Assembly: GCA_016296345.1 (NCBI GenBank)
Contig: JAEDJL010000001.1
Span: forward strand, 40,385-104,384
Length of the DNA: 64,000 nucleotides
Direction: 5' to 3'
Source of the DNA: Bacteroidales bacterium
GTDB taxonomy: Bacteria; Bacteroidota; Bacteroidia; Bacteroidales; P3
Made by a program: the position numbers and the translations under genes. How positions within the stretch are numbered: position 1 is the first letter of the stretch; the number at the start of each line of letters is the position of its first letter. Of the stretch, positions 43,613 to 52,342 are shown in pieces. The notes under the pieces are model-generated. The model was not told the DNA's origin. It saw only the letters and a program-made list of their open reading frames with translations, and did no database searches.

Positions 43613-45031
43613 ATGATAAGCAGAAAGCATATATTGGCATTGCTTTTGGTCGTTATGACTTTGCAATGCAGCATAGTAAAAGCACAAAGACAAGAAATAT
43701 CTTACTTTTTCAGAGAGATACCACAGGCAGGATTGGGAAACCCTGCAATGACTTCTACAAACAACTTTTATTTTTCCCTTGGTATAGGAAACCTTACGCC
43801 GGGATATTCGACTTCGGGGCTGTGTTATCACGATTTAATCCACACTCACCCGATTTATTCCGACTCTTTGCAAATCGATGTGGCAGGATTTTCTTCCAAG
43901 TTGAAGAATAACAATCGCATAACCCTTGGTTGTGATGTCAGTCTGCTCTCTTTCGGATTCAGAGTGGGCAAAAACTTTTTCTCTTACGACATGTCATTTA
44001 CCATGGACGGCAGGTTGTCGTTTTCAAAGGGCATATTCGACTTGTTGATGTACGGAACGGACGTTGCTTCGGGTGAGGCAGCATTTTTTGACGGCGAATT
44101 GATTGACTATACAGCCTATTTATCAAACTCTTTCGGCTATGCCAGAGAGATAAACGACCGTCTGACCATAGGTGTGAGGGCAAAAGTTCTGAACGGATTG
44201 GTCAATATCAACACTCAAAGGGCAAATGTGAGATTGTCATTCAACGAACAAGACGAAATCAATGCAGAATGCGACTTGGACATTCGCACTTCCAACATTG
44301 CGGGAAACGTTGTCATTTCTTCCATAACCCAAGAGGGAGCAACACAAGAGTTTAACGTCGAAGCCTATCAAAATATGCTTGAAGGGGCAGGGGACAATAT
44401 AGGATTTGCTTTTGATTTGGGAGCAACATATCGCATAAACAACGACATGGAAGTAAGTTTGAGCATCAACGACTTGGGCTTTATAAATTGGAAGTCTAAC
44501 TGTCAGAGTATTGTGAGCGTCAATCCGGGCAGCCAAGTGAGCTTTGAGGGTGTTTCGGCTTCGATTGACGAGCTTGGAAACTCCTTTGAGCAATATTTTT
44601 CGGACATTGTAGATACTTTGAAAACAGCTTTCGACATTCATACTGTCGAAAGCGGCTCATATCGCACTTCAACTCCTATGAAGATAAGGGCAGGTTATAG
44701 TTGGAGGTTCGCAAACAACAACTTCCTTCACGCACTTGCGTCTTGTAAGGTTTCAAACGGCAATTACTTTGAGCCGACAGCCTCTTTGTTTTACGGCTTT
44801 CACTCCAAGTACTTTACCATTTCGGTAGGAAATACTTTCAATAAATCCTCTGCATTCAACCCTTCGTTCCTCATGAACTGTCATTTGGGAGTGTCTGACC
44901 TGCATTTCGGAACTACATTGGACATTGCAAGGGGAGTATCTTTCAATGTGGCAGATTTGAGCGGCGTTTCCTTCATTGTGGGAGCAAACATCGCAATCGG
45001 CAGCAAGCCATATTGGAAGAAAATAGATTAA
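43613..45031 (+). CDS. DUF5723-like outer-membrane protein
   Basis: The 472-residue protein has a signal peptide (HILALLLVVMTLQCSIVKAQ). It shows repeated barrel-type strands and Gly-rich turns (FYFSLGIGNLTPGYSTSG; DVSLLSFGFRVGKNFFSYDMSF; IGFAFDLGATYRINNDMEVSLSINDLGFINW), which match the DUF5723 type found in Bacteroidota. The ending is IAIGSKPYWKKID. It is likely a FadL-like or transporter-type barrel of unknown substrate. It follows the surface lipoprotein gene and is closed by a terminator at 45058. Confidence 0.82.
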   Translation: MISRKHILALLLVVMTLQCSIVKAQRQEISYFFREIPQAGLGNPAMTSTNNFYFSLGIGNLTPGYSTSGLCYHDLIHTHPIYSDSLQIDVAGFSSKLKNNNRITLGCDVSLLSFGFRVGKNFFSYDMSFTMDGRLSFSKGIFDLLMYGTDVASGEAAFFDGELIDYTAYLSNSFGYAREINDRLTIGVRAKVLNGLVNINTQRANVRLSFNEQDEINAECDLDIRTSNIAGNVVISSITQEGATQEFNVEAYQNMLEGAGDNIGFAFDLGATYRINNDMEVSLSINDLGFINWKSNCQSIVSVNPGSQVSFEGVSASIDELGNSFEQYFSDIVDTLKTAFDIHTVESGSYRTSTPMKIRAGYSWRFANNNFLHALASCKVSNGNYFEPTASLFYGFHSKYFTISVGNTFNKSSAFNPSFLMNCHLGVSDLHFGTTLDIARGVSFNVADLSGVSFIVGANIAIGSKPYWKKID

Positions 45032-45057
45032 AGCAAAATTATTATAGTTTCAAATTG

Positions 45058-45096
45058 AAGAGAGGACACGGCTCAAAAAGCTGAATGTCCTCTCTT
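45058..45096. terminator. Bidirectional terminator between DUF5723 gene and tsaC
   Basis: AAGAGAGGACA (45058-45068) pairs perfectly with TGTCCTCTCTT (45086-45096). The plus side continues TTTG; on the minus strand the T/A-rich flank serves the convergent tsaC gene. Confidence 0.88.
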
Positions 45097-45100
45097 TTTG

Positions 45101-45646
45101 TTATCTTATCTGACGCAAAGAGTTGTCGCTTTCGACAATGAAGATTGCAGAGGCGGTGTGTTGCTCTTTGTCTTCACGCTCTTGCTCTGCCACATAATCG
45201 ACACTTTGCAATATGTCGGGAACTATTTGCGAAAAGTTCTCGGGTGAGGGCATTCCGCTCAGGTTTGCCGAGGTGCTTACGACAGGTCTGCCAAACTCTT
45301 TGAGAAGTCTTTGACAGTAATCGTGCTTCGGTATTCGTATTCCGATACTTTGATTGTTTGACAGCAAGTCTATGGGCAGGTTCTTGGCTTTTGGATAGAT
45401 TATTGTGGCAGGAGTTTGAAGCGAATGCAACAAATCTCTTGCACAAGAGGGGATACTCTCCACATATTCTGCCAACATCTCTTCGTCTTGCACCAAAATC
45501 AAGAGATTTTTATTTGCACTCCGACCCTTGATTTGGATAATTCTTTCAATCGCCTTTCGATTGGTAGCATCGCAACCGAGTCCCCAAATGGTATCGGTGG
45601 GATAAAGTATTACCCCACCGACCTTTAATATCTGTGTTTCGAGCAT
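45101..45646 (-). CDS. tsaC: Threonylcarbamoyl-AMP synthase (YrdC/Sua5 family)
   Basis: The 181-residue YrdC-fold enzyme makes threonylcarbamoyl-AMP from Thr, bicarbonate and ATP for the tRNA t6A37 modification. Motifs are YPTDTIWGLGCDATN at the N-terminus, IIQIKGRSANKNLLILV (family KxR...P region), ATIIYPKAKNLP, GIRIPKHDYCQ and PVVSTSANLSGMPSP. ATG 45646 is chosen over the TTG two codons upstream. Length fits the short TsaC form. It lies 14 bp after the pepE stop, probably in one transcript. Confidence 0.95.
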   Translation of the reverse strand: MLETQILKVGGVILYPTDTIWGLGCDATNRKAIERIIQIKGRSANKNLLILVQDEEMLAEYVESIPSCARDLLHSLQTPATIIYPKAKNLPIDLLSNNQSIGIRIPKHDYCQRLLKEFGRPVVSTSANLSGMPSPENFSQIVPDILQSVDYVAEQEREDKEQHTASAIFIVESDNSLRQIR

Positions 45647-45660
45647 TGTCAAAACCCTTC

Positions 45661-46380
45661 TTACTTCATAAGGAAGTTGATGTCCGCATTCAAATCATAC
45701 TCTTTTGGTTCGTCAGAGCCGTGGAATACTTTCATCTTGTTGTTTCGACCGATAAGGCTCAGCTTTCCGTCTTTCAATCTTAGTGCGGTGGCTTCTCTGA
45801 TTGCTGCAACCCACATATCCGGATTTACCTTGGTAAACTCGTTCAATCTGTCGTCTCTTGTCTCTCCTCCGTGCTTAGGGTCAAAGAAATCGGTGTAGTG
45901 AGGATTGATTTGGAATGGCACAAGCTTCATGCAATCAAAGCTCTCGGGTTCGATAATCGGCATATCGTTGGTTGTTTTGAGGCTCATTCCTGCAACATTG
46001 CTTCCTGCCGACCAACCCATATAGGCAACTCCCTCTTTTGCTCTTTGAGAGATGAGTTCCATAATGCCGTTGCGATACAATTCATACACCAAATGGAATG
46101 TGTTTCCGCCGCCCACGGCAATGCACTCGGCATCTTGAACAACCTTTTTGGCATCTGCTTGTTTGTGAATGCTGTAAAGGTTCAATCCCAAGGTCTCAAA
46201 CACAGCCTTTACCTTGGTTTCGTAGTTGTCATATCCCATCGAAACACCGGCATAAGGAATAAAAAGCACATTTTTTACTCCGCTTTCGTTGCAGAAATCC
46301 TTTATCATGTCCTTGCACCAATCGAGATATTTTTCTCCTGCATTGGTTGAATTGCTTATAAGCAACAAATTTCTTTTCAT
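45661..46380 (-). CDS. pepE: Dipeptidase E (alpha-aspartyl dipeptidase)
   Basis: The 239-residue S51 serine peptidase cleaves Asp-Xaa dipeptides. The nucleophile is Ser124 in the elbow MGWSAGSNVAG, with AVGGGNTFHLVYEL before it and INPHYTDF supplying the likely His (about 157). Length and order agree with Salmonella-type PepE. It works in the cytosol in peptide use. It is first in a likely pepE-tsaC operon, with a -7 box at 46422. Confidence 0.96.
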   Translation of the reverse strand: MKRNLLLISNSTNAGEKYLDWCKDMIKDFCNESGVKNVLFIPYAGVSMGYDNYETKVKAVFETLGLNLYSIHKQADAKKVVQDAECIAVGGGNTFHLVYELYRNGIMELISQRAKEGVAYMGWSAGSNVAGMSLKTTNDMPIIEPESFDCMKLVPFQINPHYTDFFDPKHGGETRDDRLNEFTKVNPDMWVAAIREATALRLKDGKLSLIGRNNKMKVFHGSDEPKEYDLNADINFLMK

Positions 46381-46421
46381 GTCTTTGTGATGTTAAATTG
46401 TTATTTCGTTTGTTCAAACCA

Positions 46422-46429
46422 CAAAGATA
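46422..46429 (-). promoter_or_regulatory. -7 box of pepE-tsaC
   Basis: Minus strand TATCTTTG, 41 bp before the pepE start; no clear -33 TTG. The gap 46381-46768 holds this box, array 6 and an uncertain plus-strand promoter for the TPR gene, but no gene. Confidence 0.55.
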
Positions 46430-46546
46430 AGATATTTATTTCATTTGCCGACCGAAAGCATAACAACAAGCCTCCGAAAATTGCAAATCAAAGACAAAAG
46501 GGTGTTTATAACCGATTGATTTTCAAATGTCTTTGATTGACAAAAA

Positions 46547-46622
46547 TAAAACGCCGTTTCGGTGGAACAAAACGCCGTTTTATCCGACTGAAACGCCGAT
46601 TTATTTTGGCAAAACGGCGTTT
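46547..46622. repeat. 21-bp-period palindromic array 6 (four units)
   Basis: Core pentamers start at 46552, 46573, 46594 and 46615, exactly 21 bp apart, with central bases C, C, C, G. Unit 3 is the CGCCGATTTATTTT variant, the complement of the variant in arrays 3 and 5. It lies between divergent genes (pepE and the TPR gene). Confidence 0.92.
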
Positions 46623-46768
46623 CATTTTGGTAGGACGAAAAGACAAAAAACACACTCTGCAACACAATAATTTATAAACAATCAATCGTTGATAAAAACA
46701 CAAGACGGCAGATTGTCATTTGTCGTTTTGATACTAATTTAGTCGCTTGTAACAATAATGTCATCATT

Positions 46769-49700
46769 ATGAGAAAAAATGTTTTCATCGTATGCTGTTT
46801 GGGAATGCTTACTTTGCTGAATTATAGTGCCTTTTCCCAAAAGATAACTATCGAAAAATCATATCCGGAAGCCTTTTTGAGAGCCTACGACAACTATGTG
46901 AACAAGAATTATGCCGCCTCATTCGAGCAATTTTCCGCTCTCGAAAAGCAAACTCCCAAAGAGAGAGAAGAATTGTTGCAAGAGATAATGTTCTATCGGG
47001 CATCTTCTGCCTACGAAATGATGAACAAAGATGCCGATGCTTTGCTTTGCGAGTTCATAAGCCTCTATCCGCAATCTGCTCACTGCAATGAGGCATACTT
47101 TTTGTTGGCAAACTTCTATGCACGAGGCGAACGATACGACCAAGCCATAGAGGTATATTCCAAGATGAACGTTTCAATTCTCAATCAAGACGAGAAATTT
47201 GAGTATTACTACAAACGCGGACACTGTTTGTTCATGTTGAACAGATATGACGAAGCCTTGGAAGAATTTGACAAGGTAAAGGACGCAAAAAGTAAGTTTG
47301 CAGCACCCTCAACCTACTTTTACGCTCACATTCTCTACGAACAAGGACGCTACAACCTTGCTTTGAAAGAGTTTTTGACCCTTCAGGAAGACAAGAGCTT
47401 CGGAAAAATTGTCCCATACTACATTGCACACATCTATTACTACCAAGAAAATTACGAAGAACTGATAAAGATAGCTCCTTCCTTGTCCGAAAAATCCCAA
47501 TCCAAGAGAAGCGGAGAGCTTAACCGAATGTTGGGCGATGCTTACTACAAACTCGGACGATATAAGGAAGCAACACCATACCTTATCAAGGCAGCAGAAC
47601 AAGAAGGAGCCGATGTGCAGGACTATTACCTCTTGGGATTTTCGCTGATGGAAGAAAAAGACTTCAAACAAGCCAAAACCTACCTTGCAAAAGCCATAGA
47701 GAAAAAAGATTCTCTTGCTCAAAATGCACTCTATCACCTTGGTATCTGCTGCATAGAGACCAATGACAAAAGCAATGCCAAGGCAATGTTCAAGGAAGCG
47801 AGCGAAATGGACTTCGATATGACGATAAAGGAAAAAGCATTGCTCAATTATGCCAAGGTGGCTTGCGAAACATCGTCGGCATACAACGAATCGCTAAAAG
47901 CCTTTCAAACCTTTACCGAACAATTCCCCGCTTCCGACAAGGCAAACGAAGCAAAGGAATATCTTGCACAGCTTTACGGCGAAATGAAAAACTATCGCGA
48001 TGCGATTGAAATGATAGAACAAATGTCCGAACGCAACCTTTCGGTCAATAAAGCCTACCAGCGCCTCTGCCTCAACAGAGCAATAGAACTTTTTAACGAG
48101 AACCGCACCGACGATGCCTTGATATATTTGGACAAGTCCCTTTCTCAAACACATGATAACAGCCTTACAGCCGCTGCATATTACCTCAAAGCCGAGGCTT
48201 ACCACCAAATGGGAGAATATGAGCTGTCTATAAAGAACCTGAACACTTTTTACTCTGTTCCGGGAGCAGACAAGAGCCAATTTATTTCGCAAGCCGATTA
48301 TGCAATGGGCTATAACCTTTTCAGACAAAAGAAGTACAGCTTGGCAAAAGGCTATTTCCAAAGAGCAATCGGCAAAATCAGAAAAGAGCAAAGCGACGAT
48401 GCTTGTCTCAGATATGCAGACTGTCTTTATATGTGCAGAGAATTTTCGGCTGCAATCTCGGAATATGACAAGATAATCGCTCAACAGCTTCAAGATGCCG
48501 ACTATGCTTGTTACCAGACGGCAATGGCATCGGGTGCTTTGGGCAATTATGCAAAGAAAAAGGAAATTCTGCAAAATGCAATCAAGAAATATGAGGGCAG
48601 CAACTACATTGCGAGCATGAAATACGAGTTGGCAAACACCTATCTGACCTTGGAAGAAAACGCTTCGGCAATTCAGACCTATCAAAGCGTCATCGATGAT
48701 CACCCTCAGTCCATTCACACAAGAGACTGCTACGCAAAAATCGGTATGATTTACTATAAGTTGGGCGAAGACAAGAAAGCACTTGTGTATTTGGACAAGT
48801 TGGTAAAGACATATCCCGAAAGCGAAGAGGCACGTTCGGCATTGGCTAACATAAAAGCCATATATGTTGAAGCAAACAGGGTAGATGACTTCATATCTTA
48901 CACTTCCACAATTCCGAATGCAAAAATCTCTGTGGGCGAACAAGACTCTATCAGCTTCCAAGCGGCAGAAAATCTCTACATGGAGGGCAATTACAAAAAC
49001 GCAATGACAGGTTTCAAGCAGTATTTGGCAAAATATCCCGACGGAGCGTTCTCTGTAACTGCCAACTTCTACCTTGCCGACTGTCTTTTGAGAGAAAACC
49101 AAAAGCAGGAAGCCCTCTTGTGTTACGAAAAAGTCATTGCAAATCCGAAAAACATCTTTACAGAGAAATCACTTCTCAAAGCAGCAGGAATAAATCTTGA
49201 AAACAAGAGTTACGAAAAGTCCAAGCAGCAATACCAAAGGCTTGAAGAAATTGCCGAAATAAGCTCCTACAAGCTCCAAGCAATGGACGGACTTATGCAA
49301 TCTTACTTTGCGTTGAGCCAATTCGACTCTGCCATAATCTGTGCCAACAAATTACTTTCTCTTGACAAGTTGGACGAGGCTGTAAGGGAGAGAGCGAACT
49401 ACACTTTGGCAAAATCTTTGCTTGCAAACCAAAATACAGGACAGGCAATCGAAGAGTTCAAACGCCTGACCAAGGCAAAAAATCCCGAATATGCCGCCGA
49501 GGCACAATATACCTTGGCAGAGCTGAACTTTATGGCAGGAAAGACAGAGGAAGCCGAGAAGATAATTCACCAAATCAACGCAAACCCTTCAAGCGAATAC
49601 TATCTTGCAAAAGCCTTTATCCTTTGGGCTGACATCTTTAAGAGCAAAGGAAACACCTTGCAGGCGAAACAAACTCTCCAAAGCATAATTGACAACTATG

Positions 49701-49849
49701 AAGGCGACGAAGAGCTGATTGAAACCGCAAGACAAAAGCTCATAAGCCTCACCGAGCAGCAGGAAAAGACGCAACAAGAAAAGCAAGAGAAGCGTCAGGA
49801 GCAGCAAGAGGCTGTCGATGAAATCATAATAGTAGATGAACCAAGATAA
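46769..49849 (+). CDS. Exported multi-TPR protein
   Basis: The 1026-residue protein starts with a signal peptide (VFIVCCLGMLTLLNYSAFSQ). It consists of many TPR units through its length, e.g. YDQAIEVYSKMN, YDEALEEFDKVKDAKS, GRYKEATPYLIKAAEQEG, ALVYLDKLVKTYPESEEARSALANI. It ends in a Q/E/K-rich tail. It is a periplasmic or outer-membrane scaffold by family knowledge. The repeat class resembles BamD/CpoB-like domains (SVTANFYLADCLLRENQKQEALLCYEKVI), but its partner is unknown. It is followed after 17 bp by a barrel gene and then a small helical protein, a likely operon. Confidence 0.88.
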   Translation: MRKNVFIVCCLGMLTLLNYSAFSQKITIEKSYPEAFLRAYDNYVNKNYAASFEQFSALEKQTPKEREELLQEIMFYRASSAYEMMNKDADALLCEFISLYPQSAHCNEAYFLLANFYARGERYDQAIEVYSKMNVSILNQDEKFEYYYKRGHCLFMLNRYDEALEEFDKVKDAKSKFAAPSTYFYAHILYEQGRYNLALKEFLTLQEDKSFGKIVPYYIAHIYYYQENYEELIKIAPSLSEKSQSKRSGELNRMLGDAYYKLGRYKEATPYLIKAAEQEGADVQDYYLLGFSLMEEKDFKQAKTYLAKAIEKKDSLAQNALYHLGICCIETNDKSNAKAMFKEASEMDFDMTIKEKALLNYAKVACETSSAYNESLKAFQTFTEQFPASDKANEAKEYLAQLYGEMKNYRDAIEMIEQMSERNLSVNKAYQRLCLNRAIELFNENRTDDALIYLDKSLSQTHDNSLTAAAYYLKAEAYHQMGEYELSIKNLNTFYSVPGADKSQFISQADYAMGYNLFRQKKYSLAKGYFQRAIGKIRKEQSDDACLRYADCLYMCREFSAAISEYDKIIAQQLQDADYACYQTAMASGALGNYAKKKEILQNAIKKYEGSNYIASMKYELANTYLTLEENASAIQTYQSVIDDHPQSIHTRDCYAKIGMIYYKLGEDKKALVYLDKLVKTYPESEEARSALANIKAIYVEANRVDDFISYTSTIPNAKISVGEQDSISFQAAENLYMEGNYKNAMTGFKQYLAKYPDGAFSVTANFYLADCLLRENQKQEALLCYEKVIANPKNIFTEKSLLKAAGINLENKSYEKSKQQYQRLEEIAEISSYKLQAMDGLMQSYFALSQFDSAIICANKLLSLDKLDEAVRERANYTLAKSLLANQNTGQAIEEFKRLTKAKNPEYAAEAQYTLAELNFMAGKTEEAEKIIHQINANPSSEYYLAKAFILWADIFKSKGNTLQAKQTLQSIIDNYEGDEELIETARQKLISLTEQQEKTQQEKQEKRQEQQEAVDEIIIVDEPR

Positions 49850-49866
49850 ACCAAATAACAAATACA

Positions 49867-51567
49867 ATGAATAGCAAAATGAGAAAATATATATTTGCAA
49901 TCGCTTCGGCAAGTCTTCTGTTTGCAAACGCATACGCCCAAAACAAAGACGACAAGGGCTATAATGAAAGTGTGATAATGCGAAGTTCTTTCTCGCCTGT
50001 GGTGAGTGAGGCATACAAGTTGGGCGACAAACCTTCTGTTGTGGAGTCTGAGCTTGTTCTGCCTTCGTTCAGCTATGACAAAACGACCAAACGTTTTCCC
50101 ACAACGATGAGTTTTGAGAAGATAAAGCCTGCAAAGGTCAAGGGAGAACCTATTGCAAAGCTCTACAACACCCACATGAAAGCCGCAGTCGGCACTTATT
50201 TTTCTTCACTTGTCGATGCCTCATATTCTCAGACCCGTTCAAAGGATTTTGTTTACAGTATAAACTTCAAACATCGCTCTTCACTCGGTCAGATTAAAGA
50301 TTATGCCAATTCGTCTTTTGCAAACAACGACCTCAATCTTTATGCAAAGAAGATTTGGAGCAACTATGCTGCCGATGCAAGGCTGTTTTATGAGCATCAA
50401 AGGTACTATTACTATGGCTTTGCCGACAGTTTGGACAAAGAAAAGAAGGATTACCGAACTCCATATCACACTGTGGGAGGCTCAATCGGCTTTACAAGTC
50501 TCAATCGTCAAGACACAAAATGGCAGAGCAATGCTTTGTTTGAAGCAAAGCACACTTCGGGCAAGTGGGGCAACAAAGAAACCGACCTATATTTGTCGGC
50601 AGGCTTGGCAAGAGAGCTTTCACTCTTTGCAAACAGCAATCAGCTTTTGGGACTGAACGTTGCATACAAGCAAGTGTTGGGAAAATACTCTGCCGAAGAC
50701 TTTACGCCATTTTTTAATCCCGATACGACTTACTCTCCTTTCGACAACAAGTATGGAATGGTCGATATAAAAGCCTTTATGGACTTTGCGTTGAAACAAG
50801 CTGACATTCACGCCTCTTTATCTTTCGTTCCCACATTCGGAAACAGCAGTTCGTTCTATTTTCTTCCCACATTGGTCGCAAGCTCAAAGCCTGTTGCAAA
50901 ACATTTTACCTTCAAGGGCGGATTGCAATCGGTTGTTGATGTGCCGACGCTTCATTCTCTTGTGAAAGAAAACCCTTTCATTTCTCCGATTTTTGAAACC
51001 AAGGCAACCTGTACCACATCTTTGTTTGCCCGTGCGGACTATGCAAACAGCAACAACATAAGATTGAACTTGGAAGCAGGCTATCAATCGATTAACGACA
51101 AGTATTTCTACACTATTGACAAGAATGCGGCTCTCGGGAATATGTTTACCTTGGTTTATGACGACGTGAAGCGATTTTATGCCGAGCTTAACTTCGACTA
51201 TACTTTCAATTCCATAAGTCTCAAAGCCGGAGCAATGTTTCAAAACCTCACAACCGACAGCATAGAAGCTGCATGGTACACACCAAAATTCAAAATCAAC
51301 ATGGGAGTTGAGTATGTTGCGGCAGACAAACTTGCAATTTCACTCATTCCAACCTTCTCTTCTTCGGTCAAGTGCTTGGACCAAAATGGTCAAGTGCAAA
51401 CTCTTTCATCTAAGTTTGACCTTAACCTCAGTGCATCTTACCGTTACTCGGAGCAAATGGTGTTTTTCTTGGAACTTAATAACCTTGCATTTCAGCGATA
51501 TTACGAATACTACAACTATCCTTCGCAACGATTTGTGGGAATGTTGGGTGTAAGGATTGCATTCTGA
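49867..51567 (+). CDS. Outer-membrane barrel protein (TonB-receptor-like barrel without plug)
   Basis: The 566-residue protein has a signal peptide (MRKYIFAIASASLLFANAYAQ; start Met1 or Met5). The remainder is long barrel strands with aromatic girdles (VDASYSQTRSKDFVYSINFKHRSSLG; ADARLFYEHQRYYYYGF; LNLSASYRYSEQMVFFLELNNLAFQRYYEYYNYPSQRF). It ends in GMLGVRIAF, a good BAM signal. The strand style and the 'NLAFQRYYEY' end resemble TonB-dependent receptor barrels, but no plug or TonB box is seen. It follows the TPR gene by 17 bp, suggesting a TPR-barrel complex. Confidence 0.82.
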   Translation: MNSKMRKYIFAIASASLLFANAYAQNKDDKGYNESVIMRSSFSPVVSEAYKLGDKPSVVESELVLPSFSYDKTTKRFPTTMSFEKIKPAKVKGEPIAKLYNTHMKAAVGTYFSSLVDASYSQTRSKDFVYSINFKHRSSLGQIKDYANSSFANNDLNLYAKKIWSNYAADARLFYEHQRYYYYGFADSLDKEKKDYRTPYHTVGGSIGFTSLNRQDTKWQSNALFEAKHTSGKWGNKETDLYLSAGLARELSLFANSNQLLGLNVAYKQVLGKYSAEDFTPFFNPDTTYSPFDNKYGMVDIKAFMDFALKQADIHASLSFVPTFGNSSSFYFLPTLVASSKPVAKHFTFKGGLQSVVDVPTLHSLVKENPFISPIFETKATCTTSLFARADYANSNNIRLNLEAGYQSINDKYFYTIDKNAALGNMFTLVYDDVKRFYAELNFDYTFNSISLKAGAMFQNLTTDSIEAAWYTPKFKINMGVEYVAADKLAISLIPTFSSSVKCLDQNGQVQTLSSKFDLNLSASYRYSEQMVFFLELNNLAFQRYYEYYNYPSQRFVGMLGVRIAF

Positions 51568-51583
51568 GTTTTGGACGGGGCAG

Positions 51584-52195
51584 ATGAGTGATTGCACAAT
51601 TTTTTCAGGGCATTCGCAAGGTGAAAAGCCCGAGGGGCTTGTATCCATTATTGGAAATATCCATGGCATTGAGGATATTTGCAAAATAATTGCAGAGATT
51701 GAAGACGAGCGATTGACTATTGAAGAGGTGTTTTCGGTAGCTTTGGAAAACAAAAGCAAGGCAGGCTTTCATGCAGCTTGGGTTTTGGAAAAGCTCTGTG
51801 AGAAAAATCCTCTCTATGCCTTGTATTTTGTCGATGAGTTGTGCGAAAAGTTTGACCACATTTGCAATCAGAGCAGCATGAGGGAGTTCGCAAAACTCCT
51901 TGCCGTCTTGTTAGCAAAGGCAGACAAAGGAAGACTTGACCAAGACCTGAGTACAAAACTCCGAAACGCACCAAAAGACAAGATAGTCCAAAGATGCTTT
52001 GAATTTCTTATCGACAAAAAAGTAATAAACTCCACAAAGCAAAACTGTTGCGAACTCTTGCTCTTCTGTGTTGAAAAAGAAGATTGGATAAAAGACGAAT
52101 TGCAGGCATATTGCGACAGTTTGCAACTAAGATGCGAGCCTTCATCGATGGCATACCGCAAGCGATTGCAACACAAATTGAACAGCTTGAAATAA
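51584..52195 (+). CDS. Small helical protein, function unknown
   Basis: The 203-residue cytosolic protein (no signal peptide) is made of helical pairs such as FHAAWVLEKLCEKNPLYALYFVDELCEKFDHI, which look like HEAT/ARM-type repeats. A TTG nine codons upstream would overlap the barrel gene, so ATG 51584 is preferred, 16 bp after the barrel stop. Its stop codon TAA (52193-52195) is part of the first unit of array 7. No enzymatic motif is visible and no function is proposed. Confidence 0.7.
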   Translation: MSDCTIFSGHSQGEKPEGLVSIIGNIHGIEDICKIIAEIEDERLTIEEVFSVALENKSKAGFHAAWVLEKLCEKNPLYALYFVDELCEKFDHICNQSSMREFAKLLAVLLAKADKGRLDQDLSTKLRNAPKDKIVQRCFEFLIDKKVINSTKQNCCELLLFCVEKEDWIKDELQAYCDSLQLRCEPSSMAYRKRLQHKLNSLK

Positions 52196-52269
52196 AACGC
52201 CTTTTTGCGAAAATAAAACGGCGTTTTGTCAGAACGAAACGGCGTTTTGAGAAAATAAATCGCCGTTTT
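52194..52269. repeat. 21-bp-period palindromic array 7 (four units)
   Basis: Core pentamers start at 52198 (CGCCT, one mismatch), 52219, 52240 and 52261, exactly 21 bp apart, with central bases C, G, G, C. It overlaps the stop codon of the preceding gene and lies upstream of the phospholipase D-type gene. Confidence 0.92.
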
Positions 52270-52313
52270 ATTTGACAAATTCTCACTGTGATTTCTATTT
52301 CTGTGATTTTTAG

Positions 52314-52321
52314 TATTTTTG
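52314..52321 (+). promoter_or_regulatory. -7 box of the phospholipase D-type gene
   Basis: TATTTTTG fits TAnnTTTG, 22 bp before the ATG at 52343; the -33 element is unclear. Confidence 0.5.
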
Positions 52322-52342
52322 TAGTCCGAAATTTGATTGCAA

